Made by a program: the position numbers and the translations under genes. The notes beneath the pieces are model-generated. The model saw nothing but the letters and a program-made list of their open reading frames with translations, made no database searches and was not told where the DNA came from. Positions 1 through 7,379 of a stretch of DNA of 27,188 nucleotides are shown here, one piece after another; position 1 is the stretch's first letter, and each line of letters starts with the position of its first letter. Source of the DNA: Chitinophagales bacterium (GTDB taxonomy: Bacteria; Bacteroidota; Bacteroidia; Chitinophagales; UBA8649); the NCBI GenBank assembly GCA_016777395.1, contig JADHRO010000003.1:1-27188 (forward strand). Direction: 5' to 3'.

Positions 1-6
1 GAACAC

Positions 7-14
7 CAAAGTTA
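7..14 (-). promoter_or_regulatory. Putative -7 element TAACTTTG reading out of the left edge
   Basis: On the - strand this octamer matches the Bacteroidota -7 consensus TAnnTTTG. It points left, so it would serve a gene lying outside the window and divergent from pcm. No clear -33 TTG is seen at the usual spacing. The call is a motif match only. Confidence 0.35.
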
Positions 15-37
15 AGTCTTATCCCACCGATAATAAA

Positions 38-74
38 ATTGCAAATGCAATATCTTGTCTGATTCATTAGACAA
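38..74. promoter_or_regulatory. Two adjacent inverted repeats upstream of pcm, possible operator
   Basis: Positions 38-51 read ATTGCA-AA-TGCAAT, a perfect 6-bp inverted repeat with a 2-base spacer. Positions 55-74 hold TTGTCT and AGACAA around an 8-base spacer, also perfect. They lie between a left-pointing promoter motif and the pcm promoter motif, where a regulator of a divergent pair could bind. In A+T-rich DNA 6-bp arms can arise by chance, so this is tentative. Confidence 0.25.
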
Positions 75-124
75 TACCGCAGTTTTACAGGGAAAGAAAT
101 GGTTCAAGTAACTACAATAATCCT

Positions 125-132
125 TAAATTTG
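125..132 (+). promoter_or_regulatory. Putative -7 element TAAATTTG of pcm
   Basis: It matches TAnnTTTG and ends 8 bases before the ATG at 141. If used, transcription would start at about 136-139, which excludes the in-frame ATG at 99 and favours the ATG at 141. No good -33 TTG is visible. Confidence 0.4.
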
Positions 133-140
133 TTTTACCA

Positions 141-797
141 ATGAGAACACCCAATTTTAAATATGTTAGAAAGCGAAAAGAATTAGTTGAACTTCTTCAA
201 AATAAAGGAATCCATGATCAGTCAGTGTTAGCTGCTATTGGCAAAATTGAAAGACAACTCTTTATACCGGATAGCGCATTGCACGGCCATGCCTATGAAA
301 ATAAAGCATTCCCTATTGGCGCTGAGCAAACGATTTCACATCCTTATACCGTGGCTTTTCAAAGCCAATTACTGCAAGTGGGAAAAGGAGATAAAATTCT
401 TGAAATAGGTACAGGAAGTGGTTACCAAGCTGCTGTACTTGCAGAATTAGGAGCAGATTTGTATACCATCGAGCGACAAAAAGAATTGTACGATAAAACG
501 ACACCCCTACTTAAATCACTGGGATACACGCAAGTAAAATATTATTACGGTGATGGGTATAAAGGGAAACAATCTTTTGCCCCATTTGACAAAATAATTG
601 TCACCGCAGCAGCACCTGAAATTCCAGTTGCTTTGCTTGAACAGTTAAGATTAGGCGGTATGCTTGTCATTCCCTTAAACAATAAAAAGGGAAATCAAGA
701 TATGCTGCGATTAACAAAAAGTGAACAACAAGAGATACACAAGGAGGTATTTGAAGAATTCTCCTTTGTACCTATGCTCAAAGAAACTAATGAATAA
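141..797 (+). CDS. pcm: Protein-L-isoaspartate O-methyltransferase
   Basis: Repairs isomerised aspartyl residues in aged proteins by SAM-dependent methylation of L-isoaspartate; cytosolic. The 218-residue product carries the family's pre-catalytic segment (AFPIGAEQTISHPY, residues 57-70) and SAM-binding motif I (ILEIGTGSGYQ, 86-96); its length is normal for bacterial Pcm. The reading frame is also open back to an ATG at 99, which would add 14 residues (MVQVTTIILKFVLP) that do not look like the family. The start at 141 gives the usual charged N-terminus and sits 8 bases after a TAnnTTTG promoter element that overlaps the longer version. tyrS follows in the same direction with its own promoter motif. 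The family assignment is firm; the start is less certain. Confidence 0.93.
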   Translation: MRTPNFKYVRKRKELVELLQNKGIHDQSVLAAIGKIERQLFIPDSALHGHAYENKAFPIGAEQTISHPYTVAFQSQLLQVGKGDKILEIGTGSGYQAAVLAELGADLYTIERQKELYDKTTPLLKSLGYTQVKYYYGDGYKGKQSFAPFDKIIVTAAAPEIPVALLEQLRLGGMLVIPLNNKKGNQDMLRLTKSEQQEIHKEVFEEFSFVPMLKETNE

Positions 798-857
798 TGG
801 TTTTAAGGCTGTTGATTGATTTAAAAAAAGTTGCTAAATATTTTGCGTTCAATTAAG

Positions 858-865
858 TAGTTTTG
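858..865 (+). promoter_or_regulatory. Putative -7 element TAGTTTTG of tyrS
   Basis: It matches TAnnTTTG, 9 bases before the tyrS ATG at 875. A TTG at 831-833 is a possible -33 element, but its 24-base spacing is slightly long. Confidence 0.4.
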
Positions 866-874
866 TAAAGCACA

Positions 875-2179
875 ATGAATACAATGAAAAACATAGTAGA
901 GGAATTACGATGGCGAGGGCTCATTCATGATATGATGCCGGGTACCGAAGAACAGCTGCTCAAGGAATGTACTGCTACATATATTGGATTTGATCCAACT
1001 TCAGATAGCCTTCATATTGGCAGCCTAGTGCCAATAATTTTATTAATGCACCTAAAAAACTATGGCCATAAGCCAATTGCTTTAGTAGGAGGAGCAACAG
1101 GTATGATTGGAGATCCATCTGGAAAATCAGATGAAAGAAATCTGCTCGATGAAGAAAGCTTAAATCACAATGTAGCTGGGATAAAAAATATTCTTTCCCG
1201 ATTTTTAGACTTCGACTCCAAAGAAGTAAATGCTCCCCTATTGGTTAATAATTATGACTGGATGAAGGATTTCACCTTTATCGATTTTGCTAGGGATATA
1301 GGTAAGCGTGTTACAGTCAACTATATGATGGCGAAAGATTCTGTAAAGAAACGATTGGGCGAAGAAGGAGGTGGCATGTCTTTCACTGAATTCACTTATC
1401 AGTTGATTCAAGGATATGATTTCTACCACTTGCACAAAAACTACAATTGTCTGCTCCAAATGGGGGGAAGTGATCAATGGGGTAATATTACCACAGGAAC
1501 AGAACTTGTGCGACGAATGAATGGTGGCGATGCTAAAGCTTATGCTTTAACTTGCCCGCTAATTACAAAAGCTGATGGTTCAAAGTTTGGAAAGAGCGAA
1601 GGAGGGAATGTATGGTTGGACGCAGAGAAGACTTCACCATATCAGTTTTATCAATTTTGGTTAAACACCTCAGATGAAGATGCAGCGAATTACATTAAAA
1701 TTTTCACTTTCAAATCTCAAGATGAAGTGAAGCAATTGATTGCCGCTCATCAAGAAGCCCCGCATGAAAGACACTTACAAAAAGCATTAGCTGAATCGTT
1801 GATGTTGTTGGTTCATAATCAAGAAGCTTTGGACACGGCCATAGTTGCTTCTTCTATTTTGTTTGGAAAGTCCGATGCTGCAGCCTTGAATAAATTGAGT
1901 GCAAGAGTTATGCAAGAAGTATTTGATGGTGTTCCTTATTTTGAACTGGATAAAAACAAATTAAAAGATGGGTTAAATCTAGTTGAATTTTTTGCTGAGC
2001 ATACAGCTATCCTTCAAAGTAATGGAGAAGCTCGAAGAGCAATCAAAGAAAATTCTTTGAGCATCAACAAAGCCAAAGTAAATGAGACGAAAACCATAGA
2101 TCTAAATGATGTCTTGCTTAATGGTTTTATTCTTGCCCAGCGTGGAAAAAAGAGTTACTTTCTGGTCAAATTAATTTAG
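875..2179 (+). CDS. tyrS: Tyrosine--tRNA ligase
   Basis: Class I aminoacyl-tRNA synthetase that charges tRNA-Tyr with tyrosine in the cytosol. The 434-residue protein has the HIGH-type signature as HIG at residues 47-49, the tyrosine-pocket region QMGGSDQWGN (195-204) and the KMSKS loop as KFGKS (237-241). A C-terminal S4-like RNA-binding segment covers about 365-434. The length is typical of the bacterial enzyme. A second in-frame ATG at 884 would drop three residues and cannot be excluded. It converges on the hydroxylase gene with about 50 bases between the stops. A weak stem-loop there may serve both genes. Confidence 0.97.
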   Translation: MNTMKNIVEELRWRGLIHDMMPGTEEQLLKECTATYIGFDPTSDSLHIGSLVPIILLMHLKNYGHKPIALVGGATGMIGDPSGKSDERNLLDEESLNHNVAGIKNILSRFLDFDSKEVNAPLLVNNYDWMKDFTFIDFARDIGKRVTVNYMMAKDSVKKRLGEEGGGMSFTEFTYQLIQGYDFYHLHKNYNCLLQMGGSDQWGNITTGTELVRRMNGGDAKAYALTCPLITKADGSKFGKSEGGNVWLDAEKTSPYQFYQFWLNTSDEDAANYIKIFTFKSQDEVKQLIAAHQEAPHERHLQKALAESLMLLVHNQEALDTAIVASSILFGKSDAAALNKLSARVMQEVFDGVPYFELDKNKLKDGLNLVEFFAEHTAILQSNGEARRAIKENSLSINKAKVNETKTIDLNDVLLNGFILAQRGKKSYFLVKLI

Positions 2180-2202
2180 GCAGTTAATTAAAAAGCGCTA
2201 TC

Positions 2203-2224
2203 AATAGAGACTAAAGTATCTATT
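2203..2224. terminator. Weak stem-loop between convergent tyrS and hydroxylase genes
   Basis: AATAGAGACT and AGTATCTATT pair at 9 of 10 positions around a very tight turn (about four bases once the inner pairs open). It sits between the two stop codons. The stem is A+T-rich and lacks a clean U tract, so terminator function is only plausible. Confidence 0.3.
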
Positions 2225-2229
2225 CTTAC

Positions 2230-3492
2230 TTAAACATTTACTTGTTGGGGTATCTCTGCCTTCAAGAGATAAATAACAGCCAGGGCAATACAGATGCTTT
2301 GATATAAAACTATACCTGTCATTAATATGACCCAAACAGCGCCGAATTCGTAGCTAGATTCTAGAAGATACCAACCCATCATCCCCAGTATTCCTTTGAA
2401 AATTTCCAAGAAGGCTGCATATCTTTTTCCATCCATTATTGAAGTATAACTGTATATGGTAAGAAATATAAAAGCACCAATGAATACCGCATGTCCAAAT
2501 GCGAGTATGGCTATATTATTAAATAAAAACATAGCTGTAATCAGCGTCGATAATAATTGAAAAACACACCAGACTTTTATCCATACAGGTATTAAGGGCA
2601 TGTACTTTATCTGATCTTGCGGGTTTTCAATAATTTGAATGGGGTATTTTTTTGCTACGTCTTCCGGCCTCCATCCCGTGGGCATAAACCAAATCTTTGC
2701 TTTATCTTTCCAGCTTTTGGTTCTGAAAAAGTCCAGCCAAATCCGCCACGCATGTTGAAAATTGATTAAAATAGGGTTCCAGGTAGCTACTGCTTTTTTA
2801 ACACCATAAACAGGCACTTCCTCTTCGAGTTCTTCTTGAAATGTACCAAACAATTTATCCCAGACAATAAATATTTGAGAAAAATTTCTATCTAAATATA
2901 GTTCGTTAATAGCATGATGTACGCGATGATGCGAAGGAGTCACAATAATTTTTTCAAGAATTCCCATTCGATGGATATGCTGAGTATGGTACCAAAATTG
3001 GGCAAACAAATGTATGGGAGCGACAATCGCAAAAACTTCAGTGGGAACCCCAAGCAAGGCTAAAGGAAACAAGATGAAAATAGTCAAACTAAATATTTGT
3101 GAGATGGATTGTCTAAGCGCACAAGCTAGGTTGTATTCTTCACTACTGTGATGGATCATGTGCCTATTCCAAAAATAATTAACCATATGTTCAAATCGAT
3201 GGATCCAATACCCTGCAAAGTCCTTTACAACAAAAACAAGCGGGAACATCCACCAAACAACCTTCAAATCAAAAAACGCATAGTTGGTTTCCAACCAAGA
3301 ATAGGAAATCACAGCAACAATCAAACCGAGGATATCTTTTGTGATATTTGCTATACCACTGCTTAGACTTGAAATCGTATCAGGCAAGTTAGCGGTTATC
3401 CTTTTGGTAAGCACCCCATAGACTAATTCAAGCAATATTAAAAGCGCGAAAAACGGTATCCCAAAATTTAAAGCTTTTGCATATGCTTCCAT
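2230..3492 (-). CDS. Sterol desaturase/fatty acid hydroxylase family membrane protein, alkylglycerol-monooxygenase-like
   Basis: Integral-membrane di-iron oxygenase, probably hydroxylating a lipid. The eight-histidine pattern is visible: HRFEH (98-102), HMIHH (111-115), histidines at 161, 169 and 172, and HHRVHH (188-193). The stretch HMIHHSSEEYNLACALRQS closely resembles the animal alkylglycerol monooxygenase (TMEM195) branch rather than small sterol desaturases, and the 420-residue length and extra hydrophobic C-terminal helices (about 305-405) fit that branch. Several N-terminal transmembrane helices are present. It is transcribed alone; a near-consensus TAACTTTA (3500-3507, - strand) lies 7 bases before the ATG. 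A strong terminator separates it from the upstream immunophilin genes. The substrate cannot be told from sequence; ether-lipid cleavage is an inference from the resemblance. Confidence 0.85.
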   Translation of the reverse strand: MEAYAKALNFGIPFFALLILLELVYGVLTKRITANLPDTISSLSSGIANITKDILGLIVAVISYSWLETNYAFFDLKVVWWMFPLVFVVKDFAGYWIHRFEHMVNYFWNRHMIHHSSEEYNLACALRQSISQIFSLTIFILFPLALLGVPTEVFAIVAPIHLFAQFWYHTQHIHRMGILEKIIVTPSHHRVHHAINELYLDRNFSQIFIVWDKLFGTFQEELEEEVPVYGVKKAVATWNPILINFQHAWRIWLDFFRTKSWKDKAKIWFMPTGWRPEDVAKKYPIQIIENPQDQIKYMPLIPVWIKVWCVFQLLSTLITAMFLFNNIAILAFGHAVFIGAFIFLTIYSYTSIMDGKRYAAFLEIFKGILGMMGWYLLESSYEFGAVWVILMTGIVLYQSICIALAVIYLLKAEIPQQVNV

Positions 3493-3559
3493 GAGCAGTT
3501 AAAGTTAAGGAGATTTTTTTACTCGTGAGCCCTTTACCGATAGTGGACCGACCACCAAT

Positions 3560-3588
3560 AAAAAAGGCGCTCAATGAGCGCCTTTTTT
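3560..3588 (-). terminator. Strong Rho-independent terminator after the immunophilin genes
   Basis: A perfect GGCGCTC/GAGCGCC stem with an AAT loop is flanked by six A on one side and seven T on the other, so it can act in both directions. It lies 16 bases beyond the stop of the cyclophilin-FKBP gene on the - strand and insulates the hydroxylase gene from that operon. Confidence 0.9.
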
Positions 3589-3603
3589 TATTCTACTTTT
3601 AAT

Positions 3604-4638
3604 CTATTTCACCTTTATCAACTCGATATCGAAAATTAAATCTGATTTCGCTGGAATTTGAGGTGGTCGACCTCCAGCACCGTATGCTAGAACGTAAGGA
3701 ATGATAAGCGTGGTTTTTCCACCTTCTTTCATCAATTGTAAGCCTTCAGTCCAACCGCGAATCACTTGACCCAATCCAAATGTGATTGTTTCTCCTCGAG
3801 CAATTGAACTATCAAATACCTTTCCATCCATAAATCGTCCTTCGTAATGAACTTCTACCTGATTAGCAGCTGTAGGTTGCACGCCTGTTCCTTCAACGGT
3901 ATGCACGTAATACAATCCACTTTCCGTTTTTTTAGCATCTGGATAATAATCTTTCAAAAAGTTTTCAAATGCTTTTGCATCCAACTTTTCTTTTTCAGCA
4001 AGTTTATTCTTCATTGCTTCTTGAATTTCAGTGAAAACCTTAGGAGCATCAAATTTAGCTGCATCTTTCCCTTCACGGATTATTTTCACAGATACAATGT
4101 CGTCATTTTGTCTTGTTTTGCTCACATATTCCATGCCCTCAACCACTTTTCCAAAAACCGTGTGTTTACCGTCAAGCCATGAGGTAGGCGCCAAGGTGAT
4201 AAAAAATTGGCTCCCATTTGTGCCAGGACCTGCATTGGCCATAGATAAAATACCTGGAGTGTCATGCTTGAGCGAGTCTACAATTTCGTCTGGAAATTGA
4301 TATCCAGGACCACCCATACCGTTTCCTTGAGGGTCTCCTCCTTGAATCATAAAATCCTGTCCACTTCCTTGGGCTTTACTGATTACTCGGTGCCATTTTA
4401 GTCCATCGTAGTAAGGTACACCCAATTCTTTGGCATCATTTTTCATGTCTCCTTCAGCTAACGCCACAAAATTGGCAACCGTCATGGGCACTTGTTCGAA
4501 AAATAATTCAACTTTTACAACACCTTGTGTTGTCGTAATTTCTGCAAACATCTTTGATTCTTTTTTGTTACCCTCTGCGCTACATCCAAAGCTAATTATT
4601 AGGGCAAGATTTAGTATAATATATTTTAAATTTTTCAT
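3604..4638 (-). CDS. Cyclophilin-FKBP fusion (dual-family immunophilin) lipoprotein
   Basis: Peptidyl-prolyl isomerase carrying both unrelated isomerase folds, likely anchored in the envelope. Residues 1-19 are a lipoprotein signal ending at Cys19. Residues 30-190 are a cyclophilin with the expected active-site residues: R84 in WHRVI, F96 and Q99 in FMIQGGD, the MANAGPGTNGSQFF core (133-146), W154 and H159. After a helical, lysine/glutamate-rich linker (about 200-235), residues 240-344 are an FKBP domain with Y265, FD at 275-276, W296 and Y319. Such cyclophilin-then-FKBP proteins are known from Flavobacterium. It follows the FKBP lipoprotein gene by 25 bases, so the two are probably cotranscribed, and it ends at the strong terminator. 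The role is probably folding of exported proteins. Confidence 0.93.
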   Translation of the reverse strand: MKNLKYIILNLALIISFGCSAEGNKKESKMFAEITTTQGVVKVELFFEQVPMTVANFVALAEGDMKNDAKELGVPYYDGLKWHRVISKAQGSGQDFMIQGGDPQGNGMGGPGYQFPDEIVDSLKHDTPGILSMANAGPGTNGSQFFITLAPTSWLDGKHTVFGKVVEGMEYVSKTRQNDDIVSVKIIREGKDAAKFDAPKVFTEIQEAMKNKLAEKEKLDAKAFENFLKDYYPDAKKTESGLYYVHTVEGTGVQPTAANQVEVHYEGRFMDGKVFDSSIARGETITFGLGQVIRGWTEGLQLMKEGGKTTLIIPYVLAYGAGGRPPQIPAKSDLIFDIELIKVK

Positions 4639-4663
4639 TTTTCTATTTTGGTTTGTAAAAAAA

Positions 4664-5362
4664 CTACTCCCCTACTTGAATCAATTCTACATCAAAAATC
4701 AGTGTTGAACCAGGGCCAATTAACTCACCAGCCGCTCGGTCACCGTAAGCTAACTCTGAAGGAATAAAAAACCTTGTTTTTCCACCTTCTTTCATTAACT
4801 GAAGACCTTCAGTCCAACCAGGTATTACACCATTCAATGGAAAGGTAGCAGGTTCTCCTCTCTCAATAGAACTGTCAAACACAGTTCCATCAATCAAAGT
4901 ACCGTGATAGTGCACAGTGACATTACTCGTTGCCAATGGACTTGGACCTTCACCTTCTTGAATCACTTCATATTGAAGTCCACTTGCGGTAGTATTTACT
5001 CCTTCCTTGGTGGCATTTTCTGCTAAAAACTCCATACCTAGTTGCTTAGCTCCTGCTGCTGCTGATTCACTTTGCTTGGACATATAGTCATTGATTATCA
5101 TGCCAGCTTCTTCCTGGGACATGGAGGAACTATCCCCTGCGTATATTTCAGTAATAGCTTTGGCCATAGCTAAGGCATTTATAGATTCAAAACCTGATTG
5201 CTTCAAATTTTGTCCAATATTCATGCCTAATGCATAGCTCACGCTATCTTCTAAATTACTCAACTCTCCTGAAAACTGAGACCCTGTTGATCCCTCATTA
5301 CAAGAAAATAAAGCGAAGCTCACTAGAGCCATTACTATTATTCCTTTAGCTAATCTGTTCAT
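4664..5362 (-). CDS. FKBP-type peptidyl-prolyl isomerase lipoprotein (FkpA/Mip-like)
   Basis: Envelope prolyl isomerase and probable chaperone. The 232-residue product has a lipoprotein signal with lipobox LFSC (Cys21), then an alpha-helical N-terminal region (about 35-115: SYALGMNIGQ, later helices) of the type that dimerises FkpA and Mip, and a C-terminal FKBP domain (about 125-232). That domain shows VHYHG, VFDSSI, IPGWTEGLQLMKEGGKT and LAYG, the residues that line the FK506/proline pocket. The FKBP part closely resembles that of the fusion gene just downstream, pointing to an old duplication. A TATATTTG promoter element lies 24 bases upstream of the ATG, so it may be expressed independently of nrnA. 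Confidence 0.93.
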   Translation of the reverse strand: MNRLAKGIIVMALVSFALFSCNEGSTGSQFSGELSNLEDSVSYALGMNIGQNLKQSGFESINALAMAKAITEIYAGDSSSMSQEEAGMIINDYMSKQSESAAAGAKQLGMEFLAENATKEGVNTTASGLQYEVIQEGEGPSPLATSNVTVHYHGTLIDGTVFDSSIERGEPATFPLNGVIPGWTEGLQLMKEGGKTRFFIPSELAYGDRAAGELIGPGSTLIFDVELIQVGE

Positions 5363-5386
5363 TATTTTTTAATTTTAATTAAGCTG

Positions 5387-5394
5387 CAAATATA
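5387..5394 (-). promoter_or_regulatory. Putative -7 element TATATTTG of the FKBP genes
   Basis: It matches TAnnTTTG in the 64-base gap between nrnA and the FKBP gene, 24 bases before the ATG at 5362. It would give the two immunophilin genes a transcript separate from nrnA. No clear -33 TTG is seen. Confidence 0.45.
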
Positions 5395-5426
5395 GCAAAA
5401 TGCGCCTTAAAAAAAATGAATGAAGT

Positions 5427-6431
5427 TTAACGAATGTTAAATTCTTCTAGATACTGAAGTAAGTCTCTTTCTGTATCCTCTAAATTTTTGAAAGATATTC
5501 CACCTGCAGCATTACGATGTCCTCCACCACTAAAATATTTTTTAGCAAAAACACTAATATCTATAGCCCGCTTCGATCTAAAGCTCATTTTTACTTTACC
5601 CTCATCTTCTTTCATCAAAATAGAAACATCTATGTCGGCGATCTTCATCGGCTCATTAACCAAACCCTCGGTGCCACCAGTTTGCACATTATATTGACGC
5701 ATGTCTCCTTGACTGAGCGCTAAATAAGCAATTTTCTTATCCTTTAAAATTTTCAATCTCTCCGACACACAAAATCCAAAAAACTGCAAGCGTTGCTTGT
5801 CAAAACTATTATTGATATGATTATGTACAACATCCGCTTCCACTCCAGCTTCTATCAATTGGGCAGCTTGTATATGTACTTTAGGTGTCGTAGCGGAAAA
5901 CTGAAAATTACCTGTATCTGTTAGCAAGCCTGTATAAATGCAATATGCCATATCGCTAGTAAGTTGAATATTATCGCCAGAATAAGCGCTTATGAAATCT
6001 AAAACCAACTCACAGGTTGAGCTTGCGCCAACTACAGATAGGTTAAGGTCGGGCCAAGTTGGTTCTCCAATATGATGATCAATCAAGACCTTATAAGCAC
6101 TTGATGCATCAATTGAATCTTGCATTTTTGCTGTTCGATTGGTTTCATTATAATCTAAACCAAATATCAAATCTGCTTGCTGAATAAGTTCTTTGGCTTT
6201 CTCAGAATCTTGATCAAACACAATTATCGATTCACTACCTTCCAACCACATCAAAAATTTAGGAAAGGCATTGGGCACGACAACTTGCGCTTTTATATTT
6301 TGTTGCTTAAGAAAGTGATACAAACCCAAACTACTTCCGATAGCATCACCATCTGGACTGACATGCGTGGTTATCACAATAGATTTTGTGTTTGTTATTC
6401 TAGATTTTAAATCCGCAATTGCTTTTATCAT
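5427..6431 (-). CDS. nrnA: DHH/DHHA1 phosphoesterase, NrnA-like nanoRNase/pAp phosphatase
   Basis: Degrades very short RNA oligonucleotides to mononucleotides and, in characterised NrnA enzymes, dephosphorylates pAp; cytosolic, metal dependent. The 334-residue protein shows all DHH motifs: motif I THVSPDGDA (H23, D27, D29), D93 in GLDYNETNR, the DHH triad 118-120 followed by IGEP, and D172 in LLTDTGNFQF. The C-terminal DHHA1 domain ends in SGGGHRNAAGG (301-311), which binds substrate. It is divergent from ndk with about 89 bases between. A TAACTTTG element sits only 4 bases before its ATG, which implies a nearly leaderless mRNA. Other DHH enzymes such as RecJ are longer; this size fits NrnA. 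Confidence 0.92.
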   Translation of the reverse strand: MIKAIADLKSRITNTKSIVITTHVSPDGDAIGSSLGLYHFLKQQNIKAQVVVPNAFPKFLMWLEGSESIIVFDQDSEKAKELIQQADLIFGLDYNETNRTAKMQDSIDASSAYKVLIDHHIGEPTWPDLNLSVVGASSTCELVLDFISAYSGDNIQLTSDMAYCIYTGLLTDTGNFQFSATTPKVHIQAAQLIEAGVEADVVHNHINNSFDKQRLQFFGFCVSERLKILKDKKIAYLALSQGDMRQYNVQTGGTEGLVNEPMKIADIDVSILMKEDEGKVKMSFRSKRAIDISVFAKKYFSGGGHRNAAGGISFKNLEDTERDLLQYLEEFNIR

Positions 6432-6435
6432 AAGA

Positions 6436-6443
6436 CAAAGTTA
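6436..6443 (-). promoter_or_regulatory. Putative -7 element TAACTTTG of nrnA
   Basis: It matches TAnnTTTG exactly and is followed by TCTT and then the nrnA ATG. A start point 4-7 bases after the element would fall on or next to the A of the start codon. Confidence 0.5.
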
Positions 6444-6475
6444 AAGTTTATCTATTAAAATGAATTGAATAAACT

Positions 6476-6483
6476 TATCTTTG
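6476..6483 (+). promoter_or_regulatory. Putative -7 element TATCTTTG of ndk
   Basis: This TATCTTTGC form is the commonest Bacteroidota promoter spelling. It lies 37 bases before the ndk ATG, giving a conventional short A+T-rich leader. The -33 element is weak. Confidence 0.55.
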
Positions 6484-6520
6484 CGCAAGTTTTAAAATTT
6501 AACCTACTAAATAATTAATA

Positions 6521-6937
6521 ATGTCACATAGAACGTTTACCATGATTAAACCTGACGCTACAGCAAATGGGCATGCAGGAGCTATTTTAGATCAAATTTT
6601 AAAAAGTGGATTCAAGGTTGTTGCCTTAAAATACACCCAGTTAACTCTAGCGCAAGCTCAGGACTTTTACGCTATTCATGCAGAAAGACCATTTTATGGT
6701 GAATTGGTCGACTTTATGACTGAAGGACCAATTTATGCAGCTATCTTGGAAAAAGACAATGCAGTCCTTGACTTTAGAAAAGTAATTGGTGCTACTAATC
6801 CTGCGGATGCAGAAGAAGGAACCATTCGCAAACGTTTTGCAGAAAATATTGGTCGCAACGCTGTCCACGGCAGTGACAGTGATGAAAATGCAGCTATAGA
6901 AGGAAGCTTCTTCTTTAGTAACTTAGAAAGATTCTAA
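6521..6937 (+). CDS. ndk: Nucleoside-diphosphate kinase
   Basis: Transfers the gamma phosphate of ATP to nucleoside diphosphates, balancing NTP and dNTP pools; cytosolic. The 138-residue product has the N-terminal TMIKPDA segment (7-13), the substrate-binding R103/K104 area and the active-site signature GRNAVHGSDSDENA (111-124), with the phosphorylated histidine at position 116. Length and motifs are normal for the family. It is a single-gene unit: a TATCTTTG promoter element upstream and a Rho-independent terminator beginning within about 20 bases of the stop. The gene is divergent from nrnA. Confidence 0.97.
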   Translation: MSHRTFTMIKPDATANGHAGAILDQILKSGFKVVALKYTQLTLAQAQDFYAIHAERPFYGELVDFMTEGPIYAAILEKDNAVLDFRKVIGATNPADAEEGTIRKRFAENIGRNAVHGSDSDENAAIEGSFFFSNLERF

Positions 6938-6954
6938 GGCGCAGAAAACGAATC

Positions 6955-6990
6955 AAAAAGACCCCTAAAATAATTCTTCGGGGTTTTTTT
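6955..6990 (+). terminator. Rho-independent terminator of ndk
   Basis: AAAAAGACCCC pairs with GGGGTTTTTTT across a loop of about 14 bases, closing with a run of seven T (6984-6990). It starts within 20 bases of the ndk stop. The next in-frame ATG (6991) abuts the T run, which argues against that ATG as the start of the following small gene. Confidence 0.8.
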
Positions 6991-7032
6991 ATGCCTCTGG
7001 TAATTCTAAAGCGTATCCACAAGAATTTTATT

Positions 7033-7266
7033 ATGATAAAACCATCATTTATCTTTTTTTTACTGACCTTACTAGGCTTAAATGCATGTAAAAAATCTTG
7101 CTCATGTGAGGCCTTGGTATACGAAAGTAATATACAAAACAATTATACTTGGACAGAAACAAGCAAGGAGAGCAGTGAGCTGTGCGAAGAAATTACGATG
7201 CCAAGCTCCTTTTTAGACAGTAGCGGAAACATTAGCTATGTGAGAACTGAAATTGAATGTGAATAG
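7033..7266 (+). CDS. Small cysteine-containing lipoprotein of unknown function
   Basis: A 77-residue hypothetical protein. Residues 1-19 (MIKPSFIFFLLTLLGLNAC) form a clear lipoprotein signal with lipobox LNAC, so the mature part is only about 58 residues, attached to the membrane by Cys19. It contains four further cysteines, two in SCSC just after the anchor (C22, C24) and two in the C-terminal half, which could form disulfides outside the cytoplasm. The frame is open back to an ATG at 6991, but that ATG directly follows the T tract of the ndk terminator and would put 14 charged residues before the signal peptide, so 7033 is preferred. No family is recognised. No good promoter is seen; low-level read-through from ndk is possible. 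Confidence 0.6.
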   Translation: MIKPSFIFFLLTLLGLNACKKSCSCEALVYESNIQNNYTWTETSKESSELCEEITMPSSFLDSSGNISYVRTEIECE

Positions 7267-7361
7267 TCCTTTTTAATCTATCGATTACATACGCCTATTC
7301 AGATATAGACACTGGTGGAGCTGCATCTTACCAGATTGTGACATAAATATATATAATTACC

Positions 7362-7369
7362 TATATTTG
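7362..7369 (+). promoter_or_regulatory. Putative promoter (TTG at 7336, TATATTTG) of the DUF5684 gene
   Basis: TATATTTG matches the -7 consensus and lies 10 bases before the ATG at 7380. A TTG at 7336-7338 with a 23-base spacer is a possible -33 element, and the spacer is very A+T rich. Confidence 0.5.
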
Positions 7370-7379
7370 AAATAAAAAC

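Noticed and set aside
2..70. Open frame from the left edge to a TAG at 68-70 on the + strand, as a possible gene end
   Set aside because: Only 22 codons with no recognisable motif. The left-pointing promoter motif at 7-14 suits a divergent gene better, so no coding claim is made.
7312..7334. CTGGT/ACCAG stem with a 13-base loop after the small lipoprotein gene, as a terminator
   Set aside because: The stem has 5 bp, the loop is long and no T tract follows on either strand.
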